This document shows, piece after piece, positions 46,067-56,732 of a DNA stretch of 64,000 nucleotides (positions are counted from its first letter, which is position 1; each line of letters starts with the position of its first letter). Both the position numbers and the translations under genes were made by a program. The notes under the pieces are model-generated. The model was not told the DNA's origin. It ran no database searches and saw only the letters and a list, made by a program, of their open reading frames with translations. The DNA is from Prionace glauca (taxonomy: Eukaryota > Chordata > Chondrichthyes > Carcharhiniformes > Carcharhinidae): the NCBI GenBank assembly GCA_037974335.1, contig CM075760.1:18570960-18634959 (forward strand), given 5' to 3'.

Positions 46067-47636
46067 TTATTCAGTAAGTAATTTCACAATTGCATTAAAC
46101 GGAAATCTGATCACATTCTTCAGGTCCTCTCTGAATTGTGTCTGGGTCACTGCATAAATGTATGTATTGGTGCAGCAACTCAGGAGTTGGAGCATAAATC
46201 CCAATTCCAGCACAAATGCAGGGATATAAAAATGAATTAAGTTTAAATTATATAATCGTTCACAAAAGGAGTGGATAAGATTGACCATAGCAGGATAAAA
46301 TTTCCTGATAGAGCAAACAGTAAGATAATGGATTTTCTTCTCTTCACTGTCTCTGGGTCCTTTGAAGTATCCATACGCTTGTGGCTCTGAAGTCTCCTGC
46401 GGAATTTGGTGGACCCTAGAATGTGTTTAATGGTGAAAACATTCAGCAACAGAATCAACAAAAAAGGAATGAACGGAGTTAAAATATAATGCAGATTTTC
46501 AACCACTCCCCATGCTGCAGAATAGTGGGCATCATTGCCAACATAACAAAAATGGGGAATATTCTGTAACGCATATCTATCACCATACATGAAATACCAG
46601 AAAATGTTCTTTACACTGAATAGCACACTCACAGTTCCGAGAACCACTGTTGCAGTTTTCTCATTGCAGTATTTTATTTTCAGCTTCTGACAAGTAATAG
46701 CCACAAATCGATCAAAGGTGAATGTGACAGTGAACCTGACAGAGCAATCAGTGACTGCATAAAGAAAGACAGCATGGATATTACATATTTTAAATTGGTA
46801 AATGATTAAAAATGGAAACTTCATGGGAATTTGCCTCAAAATGAGATCGATGATAATGACCAGTAGATCCGCCGCTGACATGGAAATGAGGTAACGTATC
46901 ACACTTTTAGAAAGACCACACTTCCCTCGCGACAGGATAAGAATCGTCAATACATTCACTGTAAGGAAGATAAATACAATTCACTCGTATTTTAGACTGA
47001 GCACAAGAGAAGCAATCTCTCAGGATCCTTGGTAACAGCTGAAACATTTTTATTAAATCCACCTCAGAATAGACTGAGTTCACCTATTCTGCTCGAGACA
47101 AAGTTCACAGCAGAAAAGCCCCGCAATGATGTAGCAAGAAGCCACATTCACCAATTAATAAAATCTCGAATTTGCTGCCTTCTTCAGATTTGTATATGGG
47201 GGACACAATGGTGCCAGTAGGTTTGGAGCAAATATTCCTGGTCTGGATGACTCTGCTTTGATTGTGCTGAAGGCTGTGCAGTTGAAGATGTTAAATCAGC
47301 TGATTTGGAATTGGCTGTGAAACATAACACTGGAAATCATGTTACATAACGGCAACCGTAAAGTGGAAAGATTGAAAGTGAATGTCAGGTAGTGTGAGGA
47401 TAGCTGTGTGGCAAGGAGAAATGTTTCCAGGGCATACAGCAACAAACCATGAAGGTTACACAGAATGATATCAATAACTGGGTAACATGGACAAGGACAA
47501 TGAACACAGAGAAATATGACTTACCAGTGACACCAACTACGGCAAGGACAGGGTAGTAAATCCTTTGGATATCGTAAAATACCCAAAGAATACGAAGCTC
47601 AAGTGGTATAATCCAGAACATGGCTCTGAAATTCAA
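46067..47636 (-). pseudogene. GPR139-like class A G-protein-coupled receptor, one frameshift
   Basis: Two exons. Exon 1 (47525-47636) starts ATG at 47636, contains YDIQRIYYPVLAVVGV and ends ACTG|GTAAGT. Exon 2 begins at 46958 after CTTACAG, giving GVTVNVLTILILSRGKCG in frame across the junction. Exon 2 carries seven-helix landmarks: SAADLLVIIIDLIL (TM2), DRFVAITCQK (DRY equivalent), CYVGNDAHYSAA loop, RRKSIILLFALSGNFILLW (TM6), and, in another frame, CTNTYIYAVTQTQFRE (TM7 and helix 8), stop at 46067. Near 46290, just after FILLW, the frame must shift by about one base to reach TM7. The N terminus is short, with Met1 or Met6 possible. Shark genomes hold many such receptors. Either a young pseudogene or an assembly error. 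Confidence 0.85.
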
Positions 47637-47969
47637 CGATCGCTGACTGTACTAGAGAACACTCCCAGTTAAACAATATTGCACACAGTGTGAAATTTCC
47701 TATTTATAAATCTTCTAATGTCCCCATTGGAACAATTAAACCGTGTGCTGAGGAACATTAATCACAGTCTCTGAACAAACAAGATGACTTCATCTTTTCT
47801 TACAAATTATATGGTTATTGTCCTTTTTATGCATGTTAAAAAATTCGAATGAAGGCAAACATTTTGGTTCATGCACCTTGGCAAAAGAAAGGAACATTGA
47901 TTAACAATGTGTTGCTGAACTGAAGAGAGTTGAAACCGTTGTGAGTATTGCTGTCACACATTGTCAGTC

Positions 47970-48685
47970 TATCCGTTTTCCAACAGATCTCTAAAGACAG
48001 ATAAATCAACACCGGGAACAAAATAGTGAGGCTGAAATCATTTTGTTTGCAAGAACACACAACTGAATGGTTGTCAATAAAAGCTTACATATTAAATGTT
48101 CTTCAGTTGAAACACATGAACTGTTTGGTGTTTCCATGCACTCAGGGAAGGCAGAGATGGGGTGAAGGTTATCACTGGGAAAACTGAAGGGAATTGCTTT
48201 AAAAAATCATTTCACCAAAGGGGGTTATTAGAAAATAGATTATTTAAAATAAATAAGCACGCAAATGTCTATGATATTTCTTAGACATAGAACCATAGAA
48301 TTCCTACAGTTCAGAAGAAAGGTTATCTGGCCCATCGAGTCTGTATCCCACCCAGGTCCTCCCCTCTGCCCTATCCCCATTAGCCCCACACATTTACCAT
48401 GGCTAATCCACATACTCTAAGGGAAAGTAACGGGCAATTTTTGCATGGTGAATCCAACTAATATGATCTGTTGTAATATAAATGAGGGACAGGTGTTGTG
48501 CAGTAACACAGAGACAGAACCGAATGCACCAGATATCGATACAGCACCTGTACTAATATGAATGCAGACTGGGCCCAGTTCAGTCATTACTGAGAGAGTG
48601 TATACAGTATATTACTAACCAGCGTGGTGTTTTCTCATCTAAATAGAAACATGACATACTCAGTTTTGACAAAAACAAGGTCTTT
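47970..48685. repeat. 0.7-kb duplication, copy 2
   Basis: Direct partner of 40670-41370, with scattered substitutions and a few indels. It ends about 115 bp before the first tRNA. Confidence 0.8.
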
Positions 48686-48799
48686 GTGAAGGATAAAATG
48701 TGAAGGATAAATTTGCAATTGGTGAATAAAAAGTCCGAAATGCAATAAAAAGCAGGTGATTCATGGATAAATCAACATTTTAAAGTATTTATGTCAGCT

Positions 48800-48871
48800 T
48801 TCCTGGTGGTCTAGTGGTTAGGATTCGGCGCTCTCAGTACTGTAGCCTGGGTTCGACTCCCGGTCAGGGAA
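48800..48871 (+). tRNA. tRNA-Glu(CTC)-like, decayed anticodon stem
   Basis: 72 nt with TGGTCTAGTGGTTAGGATTC (A box), loop CTCTCAG giving anticodon CTC, GGGTTCGACTCCC T arm and CAGGGAA end. The acceptor stem has one wobble. The 3' side of the anticodon stem is TACTG in place of CGCCG, leaving one mismatch and two wobbles, so it is probably a pseudogene. TTTT follows 6 nt after the end. Confidence 0.8.
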
Positions 48872-49447
48872 TGTAGATTTTATTACAATAATTCTGCGTT
48901 ACTTCTCGGTCTGCACCTGTCAGAATCAATATTAGGGAGATTTCTTTGTTTGTATCGGAATTGGGAAAGTCACATGTAAAGAATCAAAAAGAAATTAAGA
49001 GAGCGATAGGCGAGAAAGGGCTGATGGTACGAAATGCTGATGCGGTTAAAATCTAGCTGTTAATGGGGGAAAATTTATTGTTTCTACTGACACAAATATC
49101 TGCAGATCTCGGTCCAAATCTCTGCTTCCATGACAAGAAAACTTTTAATTGAATGAAATAGTAAAATATCCCACCTCCAGTGAAGTGGAGGCAGTTTTCA
49201 CTCAGAAAGCAGTAACTGTGGGTTTAACAATGTGGGAAGGAGAAAGACTCAGTTTGAGCGGTCACATTGCGGGAGGAATGGAGAACTGGAGTTCACCCAG
49301 AAAAGCAGCAAAGTTTCAAATCAATGGCGTCCAACGTTGGATGGTCCATTAACGGTGATAATTTAATGTTATTCAGCAGAATCACCGCAGGATTGATGCT
49401 AATACTTTGAATGGAGTGAACTGCAGTAACATTGAATGCAGTGGAAA

Positions 49448-49745
49448 GGACAGCGCGGTAGCACAGTGATTAGCACTGATGTCTCACAGCGCCAGGGACT
49501 CAGGTCCTCGGGTCACCGTCTGTGCAGAGTTTGCACGTTCTCCCCGTGCCTCCGTGGGTTTCCTCCAGGTGTTCTGGTTTCCGTTTCAACGATGCGTGGG
49601 TTAGTTTGATTGGCCATGCTAAATTGATCCTACTGTCAGAGGGATCAGAAGGGTAAATATGTGGGTTCACGGGGAATAGGGCGTGGGTGGGATTGTTGTG
49701 GCTGCGGACTCGATGGGCTGAATGGCCTCCTTCTGGAGGAATCGA
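49448..49745 (+). mobile_element. V-SINE, near full length
   Basis: Head GCGCGGTAGCACAGTGATTA, central GTGCAGAGTTTGCACGTTCT and CCGTGGGTTTCCTCC, 3' end GGGCTGAATGGCCTCCTTCT. One of the better-kept copies. Confidence 0.85.
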
Positions 49746-50133
49746 AAGAGGTAATGCAAATATACATTGTTTTGGATGAAACAGCAGGTCAACTAAATGT
49801 ATTTTCACTGCCATGTAAAAGCGGACCTGACATCTGCACTGAAATGTGATGAGGTTGGAAAAACTCAGGATGTTACATGGCATGTGTGCATAAGGAAACA
49901 AAGATAAACCTTCACCTCCATCACCTTTCATTAACATCGGGAATGTTTAGAAATAGAGGAAGTTTTTAAAAAAGTGGAATCCAACAAGGAGGAAATATAA
50001 CAACATCTGGCAGGGTGGAAATTGCGATGGGTATTTGGTCTGTTGCAGTTTGTGTGAACTGATGTTTGAAGACTGTGCGAGACAAAATGTGCTGCTAATT
50101 AGCAGATAGCACAGAAAACCAGCAAGGAGATCC

Positions 50134-50206
50134 TGCCGAAACCCGGGATTGAACCAGGGACCTTTAGATCTTCAGTCTAACGCTCTCCCAACTGAGCTAT
50201 TTCGGC
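50134..50206 (-). tRNA. tRNA-Phe(GAA)
   Basis: 73 nt reading GCCGAAATAGCTCAGTTGGG at the 5' end, anticodon loop CTGAAGA (GAA), T arm GGTTCAATCCC and acceptor TTTCGGC plus A. All stems pair and A and B boxes are canonical. A TTTT run lies about 20 nt downstream on its strand. Probably functional. Confidence 0.95.
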
Positions 50207-50220
50207 TGTCTGGCCGACGG

Positions 50221-51660
50221 GAAGCTTCCGTCTCCCAAATATCTAAGAGAGCACTCATTTCTGCCCATTCGTTAATGCATCATTTTCATCTTTCTTCAAA
50301 TAATCTCAACCAAATGTCCCCAGTGATAAAAGCAAATTACTGCGGATGGGAAAAGAGGGAATGCTCCAAAATCTCACAATGTCTGACAGCACCTGTAAGG
50401 AGTGAAAAGGGCGGATGTTTCGAGTCCAGATGACACTTTATCAAAGTTCATTGTACAATTGTAATCACTATTCGTTTCAATATTTCGTATCAATACATTA
50501 TTTAACACATGTGACTTCAATATGAATTGAATATTTCTGACCTTGAACATCAAAGAACAAAGAACAAGAACAAAGAAGAACACAGCACAAAGAGCCCGCG
50601 CCGCCGTCCCATGGTCAGTGACCTATTCATGATTTTAGTCTATGCCTAATGTGTGAGGATCAGGGAGGTCCAATATAGGGACAATTTGTTACCCAATCAA
50701 TCAGCCTAAAAGCACATTTTTGGGATGTGGAAGGAAACCGGAGCACCCGGAGGAAACCCACGCATCCACGGGAATTCACTGAATTGAAAATATAACTGAC
50801 CAACAGAACCAATCGAATCACCGGGTAATACAGGTCACAATTTTGAGATCGACTATCGTCAGCTTTTAAACAAAGTCAAATACATTTAAAAGGATGAGAA
50901 TCAGGAATTATCTGTTCGTGACTCTTGACCCTTTTTTTATTAGGGGTTTGAAACATTCAGGCGCATAAATTCCGTCCCGTTACAGGAAATTCCAGTAGAT
51001 CCGCAATGAGTCCCAATTCCCTCATCTGTCTGAACGGTTTTCCCTCTTTCTTAGAGATGAAAAACGATTTAAAAATATTCTTCTGTGAAATGTTCGCCAT
51101 TTCCTCTAGTTCACTTACAGTATCACTTGTATCTGTCTTTTTGAGCACACACTACTATCAGATATTTCAGATGGTGATTAACCATATTAGTCTGCACCTA
51201 TAAACCCATTAAATTCTGTTGTGGACTGAACAAGATGCGGATAAATGCTCGGTGTCAAAAGCGAACTTTCCCGTCAGTGCACCTTATTTCACAGAAAGTA
51301 TTTAACTTTGATGTCAGAGCAATGATAACATGTCTTTCACATCGAGGTTTGGATAATGTTGAGCAACAACCTGAAATCAAACAATATTACCTTACCCCAC
51401 ATGAGAAACCTTAATTAATATTTCTGCCCGGTTTCGAACCGGGGACCTTTCGCGTGTGAAGCGAATGTGATAACCACTGCACTACAGAAACAACTGGAAA
51501 ACTAATGGAGGAAATCTGCCTGTCTGCAATGTTCAACTGCGCTGTGTTGCTGCAGGTTCCGATGGTTAGACTGAGAGCCCATGTCACTGAATTCAGGAAG
51601 ATAACCGTTACTTTCAATCTGATTGTACAACTTATCCCGAACACCAAAACTTAAAAGAGT
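50221..51660. repeat. tRNA-Val tandem duplication, unit A
   Basis: Unit A matches unit B (51661-52837), and a short third copy starts at 52838. Shared marks are AAATATCTAAG, TTTCGAGTCCAGATGACAC, ATGAAAAACGATTT, GAGATGCGGATAAATGCTCG and the tRNA-Val near its end. Unit A alone carries about 210 extra bases (50552-50765): a GAACAAAGAACAAG tract and V-SINE piece. Confidence 0.85.
51419..51491 (-). tRNA. tRNA-Val(CAC)
   Basis: 73 nt: GTTTCTGTAGTGCAGTGGTT start, loop with CAC anticodon (TTCACAC), GGTTCGAAACC T arm, end CAGAAAT plus A. The first acceptor pair is G-T in place of G-C; all else is canonical. Could be functional, although no TTTT terminator lies close downstream. Confidence 0.88.
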
Positions 51661-52837
51661 TCGTCTGGCAAATATCTAAGGGAGCAATGATTTCTACTCA
51701 TTTATTATTCCATGATTCTCATCTTCCTTCGAATAATCTCAATCAATTATTCAGTGATAAAAACGAATGACTGCGGATGGGAAAAGAGAAAATGCTGCAA
51801 AATCTCCCAATGTCTGAGAGCTCCTGTAAGGAGTGAAAAGGGCGGACGTTTCGAGTCCAGATGACACCTTATCAAAGCTCATTGTACAAATGTACTCAGT
51901 ATTTGTGTCACTATTCAGTATTAATGTATTATTTAACACATATGGCTTTATTATGAATTGAATATCTCTGAACTTGAACATTACTGAATTGAAAACATAA
52001 CTGACCAACAGAATCACCGGGTAATACAGATCACAATTTTGAGATTGACTATCGTCAGCGTTTAAACAAAGTCAAATACATTTAAATGGAGGAAAATCAA
52101 AAATTATCTGTTCGTGACACTTGTGCCTTTTTTATTATGGACGCATACATTTCCGCCCTTTACAGGAAAGCCCAGTAGATCCGCGCTGAGTCTCGATTCC
52201 CCCATCTGTCTGAGTGACTTTTCCTATTTCTTGGAGATGAAAAACGATTTTTAAAATTCATCTGTGAAATGTGCACCATTTCCTCTAGTTCACTTACACT
52301 ATCACTTGTACCTGTCTGTTTGAGCACACACTCGTATCAGATATTTCAGATGGTGATTAACCATATTAGTCTGCACCTATAAACCCATTAAATCTGCTGG
52401 AGACTGAACGAGATGCGGATAAATGCTCGGTGTCAAAATCGAACTTTCCCATCAGTGCACCTTATTTCTCAGAAAGTATTTGACGGTGAAATCAGAGCAA
52501 TGATAACATGTCTTTAACATCGAGGTTCGGATAATGTTGAGCAGTAAACTTAAATTTAACAATTTTCCCTTATCCAACACGAGAAAGTTTAATGAGTGTT
52601 TCTGCCCGGATTCGAACCGGGGATTTTTCGCGTGTAAGGCGAATGTGATAACCACTACACTACAGAAAGAGCTGAAGAGCAGTGGAGGAAACCAGCCTGT
52701 CTGCAATGTTCAATTGCGCTGTGTTGCTGCAGGTTCCGATGGTCAGACTGAGAGCCCATGTCACTGAATTCAGGAAGATAACCGTTACTTTCAAGCTGAT
52801 TGTACAACTTATTCCCAACATCAACATTTAAAAGCGT
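51661..52837. repeat. tRNA-Val tandem duplication, unit B
   Basis: Second copy, lacking the insertion seen in unit A. Its tRNA differs in anticodon (see 52597-52669). The copies differ by scattered substitutions and small indels, so the duplication is not recent. Confidence 0.85.
52597..52669 (-). tRNA. tRNA-Val(TAC)-like on a Val(CAC) body
   Basis: 73 nt: TAGTGTAGTGGTTATCAC, loop CCTTACAC with anticodon TAC, T arm GGTTCGAATCC, end CAGAAAC plus A. Position 1 is C, making a C-C mismatch with position 72, and the variable region is AAAAAT where AAAGGT is usual. It is the tandem paralogue of the CAC gene at 51419. Possibly a pseudogene. Confidence 0.82.
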
Positions 52838-53090
52838 TCGTCTGGCAAATATCTAAGGGATCAATGATTTCTACCCATTCATTAATGCATCATTTTCATC
52901 GCTCTTCCAATAATCATCCGCATTTTATATCATCAGCGCTTTGTAACCTATCGCTACCTTTTTTCTTTGTTCTTTAAATGTGACATTTCCAATTCAGATA
53001 CTAAAGAGGAAATCTCCCTGATACTGATTCCGACAGAACTGGTACAGACCGGGAAGGAGCACAGGATTGTTGTACAGCAATAAATCTACA

Positions 53091-53162
53091 TTCCCTGACC
53101 GGGAATCGAACCCGGGCCGCGGCGGTGAAAGCGCCGAATCCTAACCACTAGACCACCAGGGA
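53091..53162 (-). tRNA. tRNA-Glu(TTC)
   Basis: 72 nt: TCCCTGGTGGTCTAGTGGTT start, anticodon loop CTTTCAC (TTC), stems CGGCG/CGCCG and CCCGG/CCGGG intact, end TCAGGGA plus A. It matches vertebrate tRNA-Glu closely and looks functional. About 100 bp of flank on both sides matches the Glu-like gene at 48800 in inverted orientation. Confidence 0.93.
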
Positions 53163-53249
53163 AGCTGGCGGTTGCTTTATAAAATATTAATTCATCCATG
53201 AGCCACCAGTCTTTTGTTTTATTTCTACACGGGCACAATCTCAGGACAA

Positions 53250-53450
53250 GGCGCTGATGATTTAGGAGTGAGATGAGGAGAAACTGTTTGACTCAAAGGC
53301 CCATGAATCTTGGGAATTCTCTATTCCAAAGGGTTCTGATGTTCCATCACTGAACACATTTCAGCTTGGGTTAGACAGATTTATGATCTATCCAGGAATG
53401 AATGGAAACAGGAATATGGAATAGGAACAAATGCTCAGCCACAAGTTCAT
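53250..53450 (+). mobile_element. LINE 3' fragment
   Basis: GAGATGAGGAGAAACTGTTT and GGGAATTCTCTATTCCAAAG correspond to the C-terminal coding of CR1-like ORF2 (RRNxFTQ...WNSLP). Old and short. Confidence 0.6.
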
Positions 53451-53656
53451 GTTTCGATTGTATTTTTTAAGTTTAAAGGTATAATGGAAGCATGTATATA
53501 ATGTTATATGTAACCTGTTTGAAGTCAGTTCTCGTTAAATAATGTTGGTGACACCAGATAACAGAACAGCCGGGAACAATTGACAGCTTTTTTTTATTGG
53601 CACTCACGGACCCATTGCCAACAGTTTACCCGTGAATGTTGATGGTGAGGAAATTC

Positions 53657-53730
53657 CGTCGCTGGGTTGTCTTAAACCACCAACCTTTCAGTTAACAGCT
53701 GAACGCGCTGACCAATTGCGCCATAGAGAC
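53657..53730 (-). tRNA. tRNA-Asn(GTT)-like, probably pseudogene
   Basis: 74 nt: GTCTCTATGGCGCAATTGGT start, anticodon loop CTGTTAA (GTT), D and anticodon stems good. The T arm reads GGTGGTTTAAGACAACC, missing the TTCRA core of the B box, and the acceptor 3' side is CAGCGAC, with a mismatch. Loss of the B box argues against transcription. Confidence 0.8.
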
Positions 53731-54162
53731 AGAGGTAGCAACTCGTAAATATATTCTAAACTCGTGTGTTACTGGCCGCCATTCTATTTCTGAAAACCTG
53801 TTCCAGAACTGCAGCATGACCGCACTGTTTAAAATTCTATACAAGTCTCTTTAGTTCCGTTGATCCTGCAGCACTGCTGTAGTGTGTTGGTTATTCGCTA
53901 TCTCCTATGAACGGGCAGGGAAAATAAACCCACGTCTCTTACCACAGGGAGGAATGGGAAGGGAACTGACCACCCGTAGCCCAAAGATCCAACACTTTCC
54001 ACTCAATCATCAATAACACCATTCACAACTGCACCACCTTCCGAATATTGCGATCCATTTCCCTCAGGATTTAGTTCCAAGGCTTCATATTTCCCTTGTT
54101 TTACCCCAATTTTGCAGGACATTCGCTCCAATACACAGAGTGAACGGAGAAAGAAGAAGCTT

Positions 54163-54233
54163 TGCATTGGCCGGGAATCGAACCCGTGTCTCCCGCGTGG
54201 CAGGCGAGAATTCTACCACTGAACCATCAATGT
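54163..54233 (-). tRNA. tRNA-Gly(GCC)-like
   Basis: 71 nt: TTGATGGTTCAGTGGTAGAA, anticodon loop CTGCCAC (GCC), GGTTCGATTCCC T arm and CCAATGC plus A. Position 1 is A (mismatch with C72), position 7 is also unpaired, and the T stem has one mismatch. Intact A and B boxes, weakened acceptor; function uncertain. Confidence 0.85.
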
Positions 54234-54779
54234 TGCTCTTGCTAGCGATGCCCCCACATGCTCTCTCTTCCTTCACACTCAGCAGCATTGTAATTTCCTT
54301 ACTTTGTCCTTTCGTTCCCCATTTATTAAGATTCGGATATTAAATAAATGCTAACCTCAAAGACATTTTGGACAAAATTCAATATGTCTTAGAAAATTTA
54401 CACAATTTTGTCATTTTTTCCATAAAATTCAGCATTTCTGATTTTGGAGAAAGCATTTCAAGCTGAGGTCAGTGCAAAGATAATATGACTGTAACATCGA
54501 GATTCTGATAATATTCAGCACCAAACTGAAATCATACAGACTTCCCTCACCCTAGCATGTTTCAGATGGTGATTAACTATGTTAGTCTGCACCTAAACCT
54601 ATTAAATTGTCTTGTAGACTGGATGACTTGCTGATATATGCAGGTGTCAAAATAGGGAAGTTTCTTTCCTGGCAATGCATCAAACAATTTATCATTTCTG
54701 ATTTGACACAAAGCATTTGAGGCCGAGGCCAGAGCGAAGATACTATGGGTGTAACATCGAGATTCAGATAATGTTCAGG

Positions 54780-55085
54780 AACAAAATGCCCCGGCCGATG
54801 AGGGCATGCTTTAAGGTGCAAGGGGCAAGGTTTAAAGGAGATGGACATGGCAGATTGTTTGCATAGAGAGTAGTGGGCTCCTGGAACTCGCTGCCGGGAA
54901 GAGATAGTGGAAGCGAATGCAGTTGTGATTTTTAAGTCAGCTGACAAGTACATGAATAGGATGGGAATAGAGGGATATGGTCCCGGAAGGATAGGGGGTT
55001 TTAGTTAAGTGGGGCAGCATGGTCAGTGAAGGTTTGACGGGCCGAAGGACATGTTCCTGGGCTGTAATTTTCTTTGTTCTTTGTA
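54780..55085 (+). mobile_element. LINE 3' end with TTCTTTG tail
   Basis: It contains TTTAAAGGAGATGGACATGG, CTCCTGGAACTCGCTGCCGG, GAATAGAGGGATATGGTCCC and GGGCCGAAGGACATGTTCCT, ending in TTCTTTGTTCTTTG. This is the C terminus, 3' UTR and short tail repeat of a CR1/L2-like LINE. Confidence 0.75.
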
Positions 55086-55449
55086 CTGCCATTTTTCTTT
55101 ATCCAAAACTGAGCTTCAGACCCTGTAGCTCTATATTTAACTACTCCATCTCTGACATCTCCTCCAGTCACACAACTCTGTGAGATATCTGTACTGATGT
55201 TATTGTGGCATCATGAGCGTTCCACAGGCAACATGACTTGTATCTATAAATTCTCATCTTGAACATTTCAATTGAAATTTCAAGGCGAGCAGAGCTTTTT
55301 GAGCAGAATGGTTCAGATTCCCATTCCCTTTAATGTGAACAAGTTGTTTCTGATTTCCCTACAGAGGTTATCTATTAAACAATGACTGAACACAGGGGGT
55401 GAATGTGAGAAGCTGAAGTTTCCAGTTGAAGAGGTTTCCAGTGTCTCTG

Positions 55450-56200
55450 AGCAGCTGAACTGGGGAAGCCTTTGGGCAGAGACTGCGCTGCTGCTATTTC
55501 CCTTCCTGACCACCGGGGGTCGTTGTAACACGCCCGGGCGCTGCTCCTCCCAGTGACACCTCTTGCCCTCTCCGGCCCGGCCGCTGCTCGTTGGCGGAAC
55601 ATCCGGGTCCTGCAGAGAGGCGGGGTCAGCCGCCATATTGCCGTGACATCACCACAGCCCCTCCCCCCGTCGAGGAAAAAGCGGCGGTTCAGATATGTAG
55701 AAAGTGAGAGAAATTCCCACCCGGAAATCCCGCCCGGAGCGGAATTAAAATTAAATAAAATAAAATACATATTTTTATAAAGAGGCAGGTGGCGGAACCG
55801 CGCATGTGCGGTAGTATTTTCCCAGAGCGCACCGCGCGGGTGTGATTGAAAAACAGACGGAATAAAAAACAGAAATGATTTTCCCGAATGGAGAAGGAAC
55901 CGAAAGTCTGACGGGTGAGGATGTGAATAATAATCATCAAGGTTCAAAACATTAAAAGATGCAAATGCAACTCCCTGGGCGCATGTGCAAGGAGGGGAAT
56001 TCCCCCAGAGTGCAGCGCGCGGGACGCCGTCTCCCCTGGCAACGCAAGATGGCCGCCGGCGGTGGTGTGATTGTGGCGCAGGCGCAGTGAGGTCAGCCTG
56101 CAGCCCATTGTCCAGACTGCCCCCCCAGTGGATGTGGTGGGGATGGTGCAGCAGATGGAGCAACAATCCCAGTTTCAATGGGGGGAGAGAAGCTGCGATG
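55450..56200. promoter_or_regulatory. CpG-rich promoter-like island without a visible gene
   Basis: Locally dense CpG in an otherwise AT-rich, CpG-poor region. Sites seen: AAGATGGCCGCC (YY1-like, 56046-56057), GCCGCCAT (55629-55636), GCGCATGTGC twice (55800-55809, 55979-55988) and GGCGCAGGCGCAG near 56076 (NRF1-like), TGACATCA (55644-55651), and an exact octamer ATGCAAAT (55959-55966). The two GCGCATGTGC blocks lie in a diverged internal repeat sharing GCGCGGG. Long frames across it (up to 267 codons) show no domain. It resembles a housekeeping-type promoter; a LINE piece begins at 56296. Confidence 0.6.
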
Positions 56201-56295
56201 CTGCTCCCTGTTGTTTACTCCTCTCTCCAGCCTCAGCATTGCAGCAGTGTTTAAACAAGAGGGTGCATTGTCACAGCAGCAGGGTCTCCATGTCC

Positions 56296-56600
56296 TTCCA
56301 GTAGTAAGGTGACCAGAACTGGACGCAGTTCTCCAAATGCGGTCTAACCAACGTTCTGTACAACTGCAGCATTAGTCGCCAGCTCTTATACTATACACCC
56401 CTTCCTATAAAGGCTAGCATTCTGTAAGCTTTCTTCGCAACTTTCTCCACCTGTGTTGCCACCTTCAGAGACAAGAACACTTGCACTCCTGGGTCCCTCT
56501 GCATTTCTACACTCTTAACTGGTCTTCCCTTTATCATGTAACTCCTCTCTACATTATTCCTTCCAAAATGCATCACCTCACATTTATCAGGATCAAAATA
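56296..56600 (-). mobile_element. LINE ORF2 fragment, same family as 27402-28810
   Basis: The minus strand gives MMHFGRNNVERSYMIKGRPV, VATQVEKVAKKAYRMLAFIG and LYRTLVRPHLENCVQFWSP. It continues the family just past the point where the 27402 copy ends. Confidence 0.8.
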
Positions 56601-56732
56601 TATCTTGAGAAATTTGCCTACCTTGGAATTGCTCTCGCAGAGATATTACCACGATGCCCTTTCAACATTGATAGAGTACTTACAGCAGAGAAGAAGGCTG
56701 TTTTGAAGCGTCATGTGTGTGTTGGCCCTCTA

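Noticed and set aside
55375-56178. 267-codon minus-strand frame in the CpG island
   Set aside because: No domain, unusual composition, competing frames on the other strand, and no splice or start support. GC-rich DNA gives long frames by chance.
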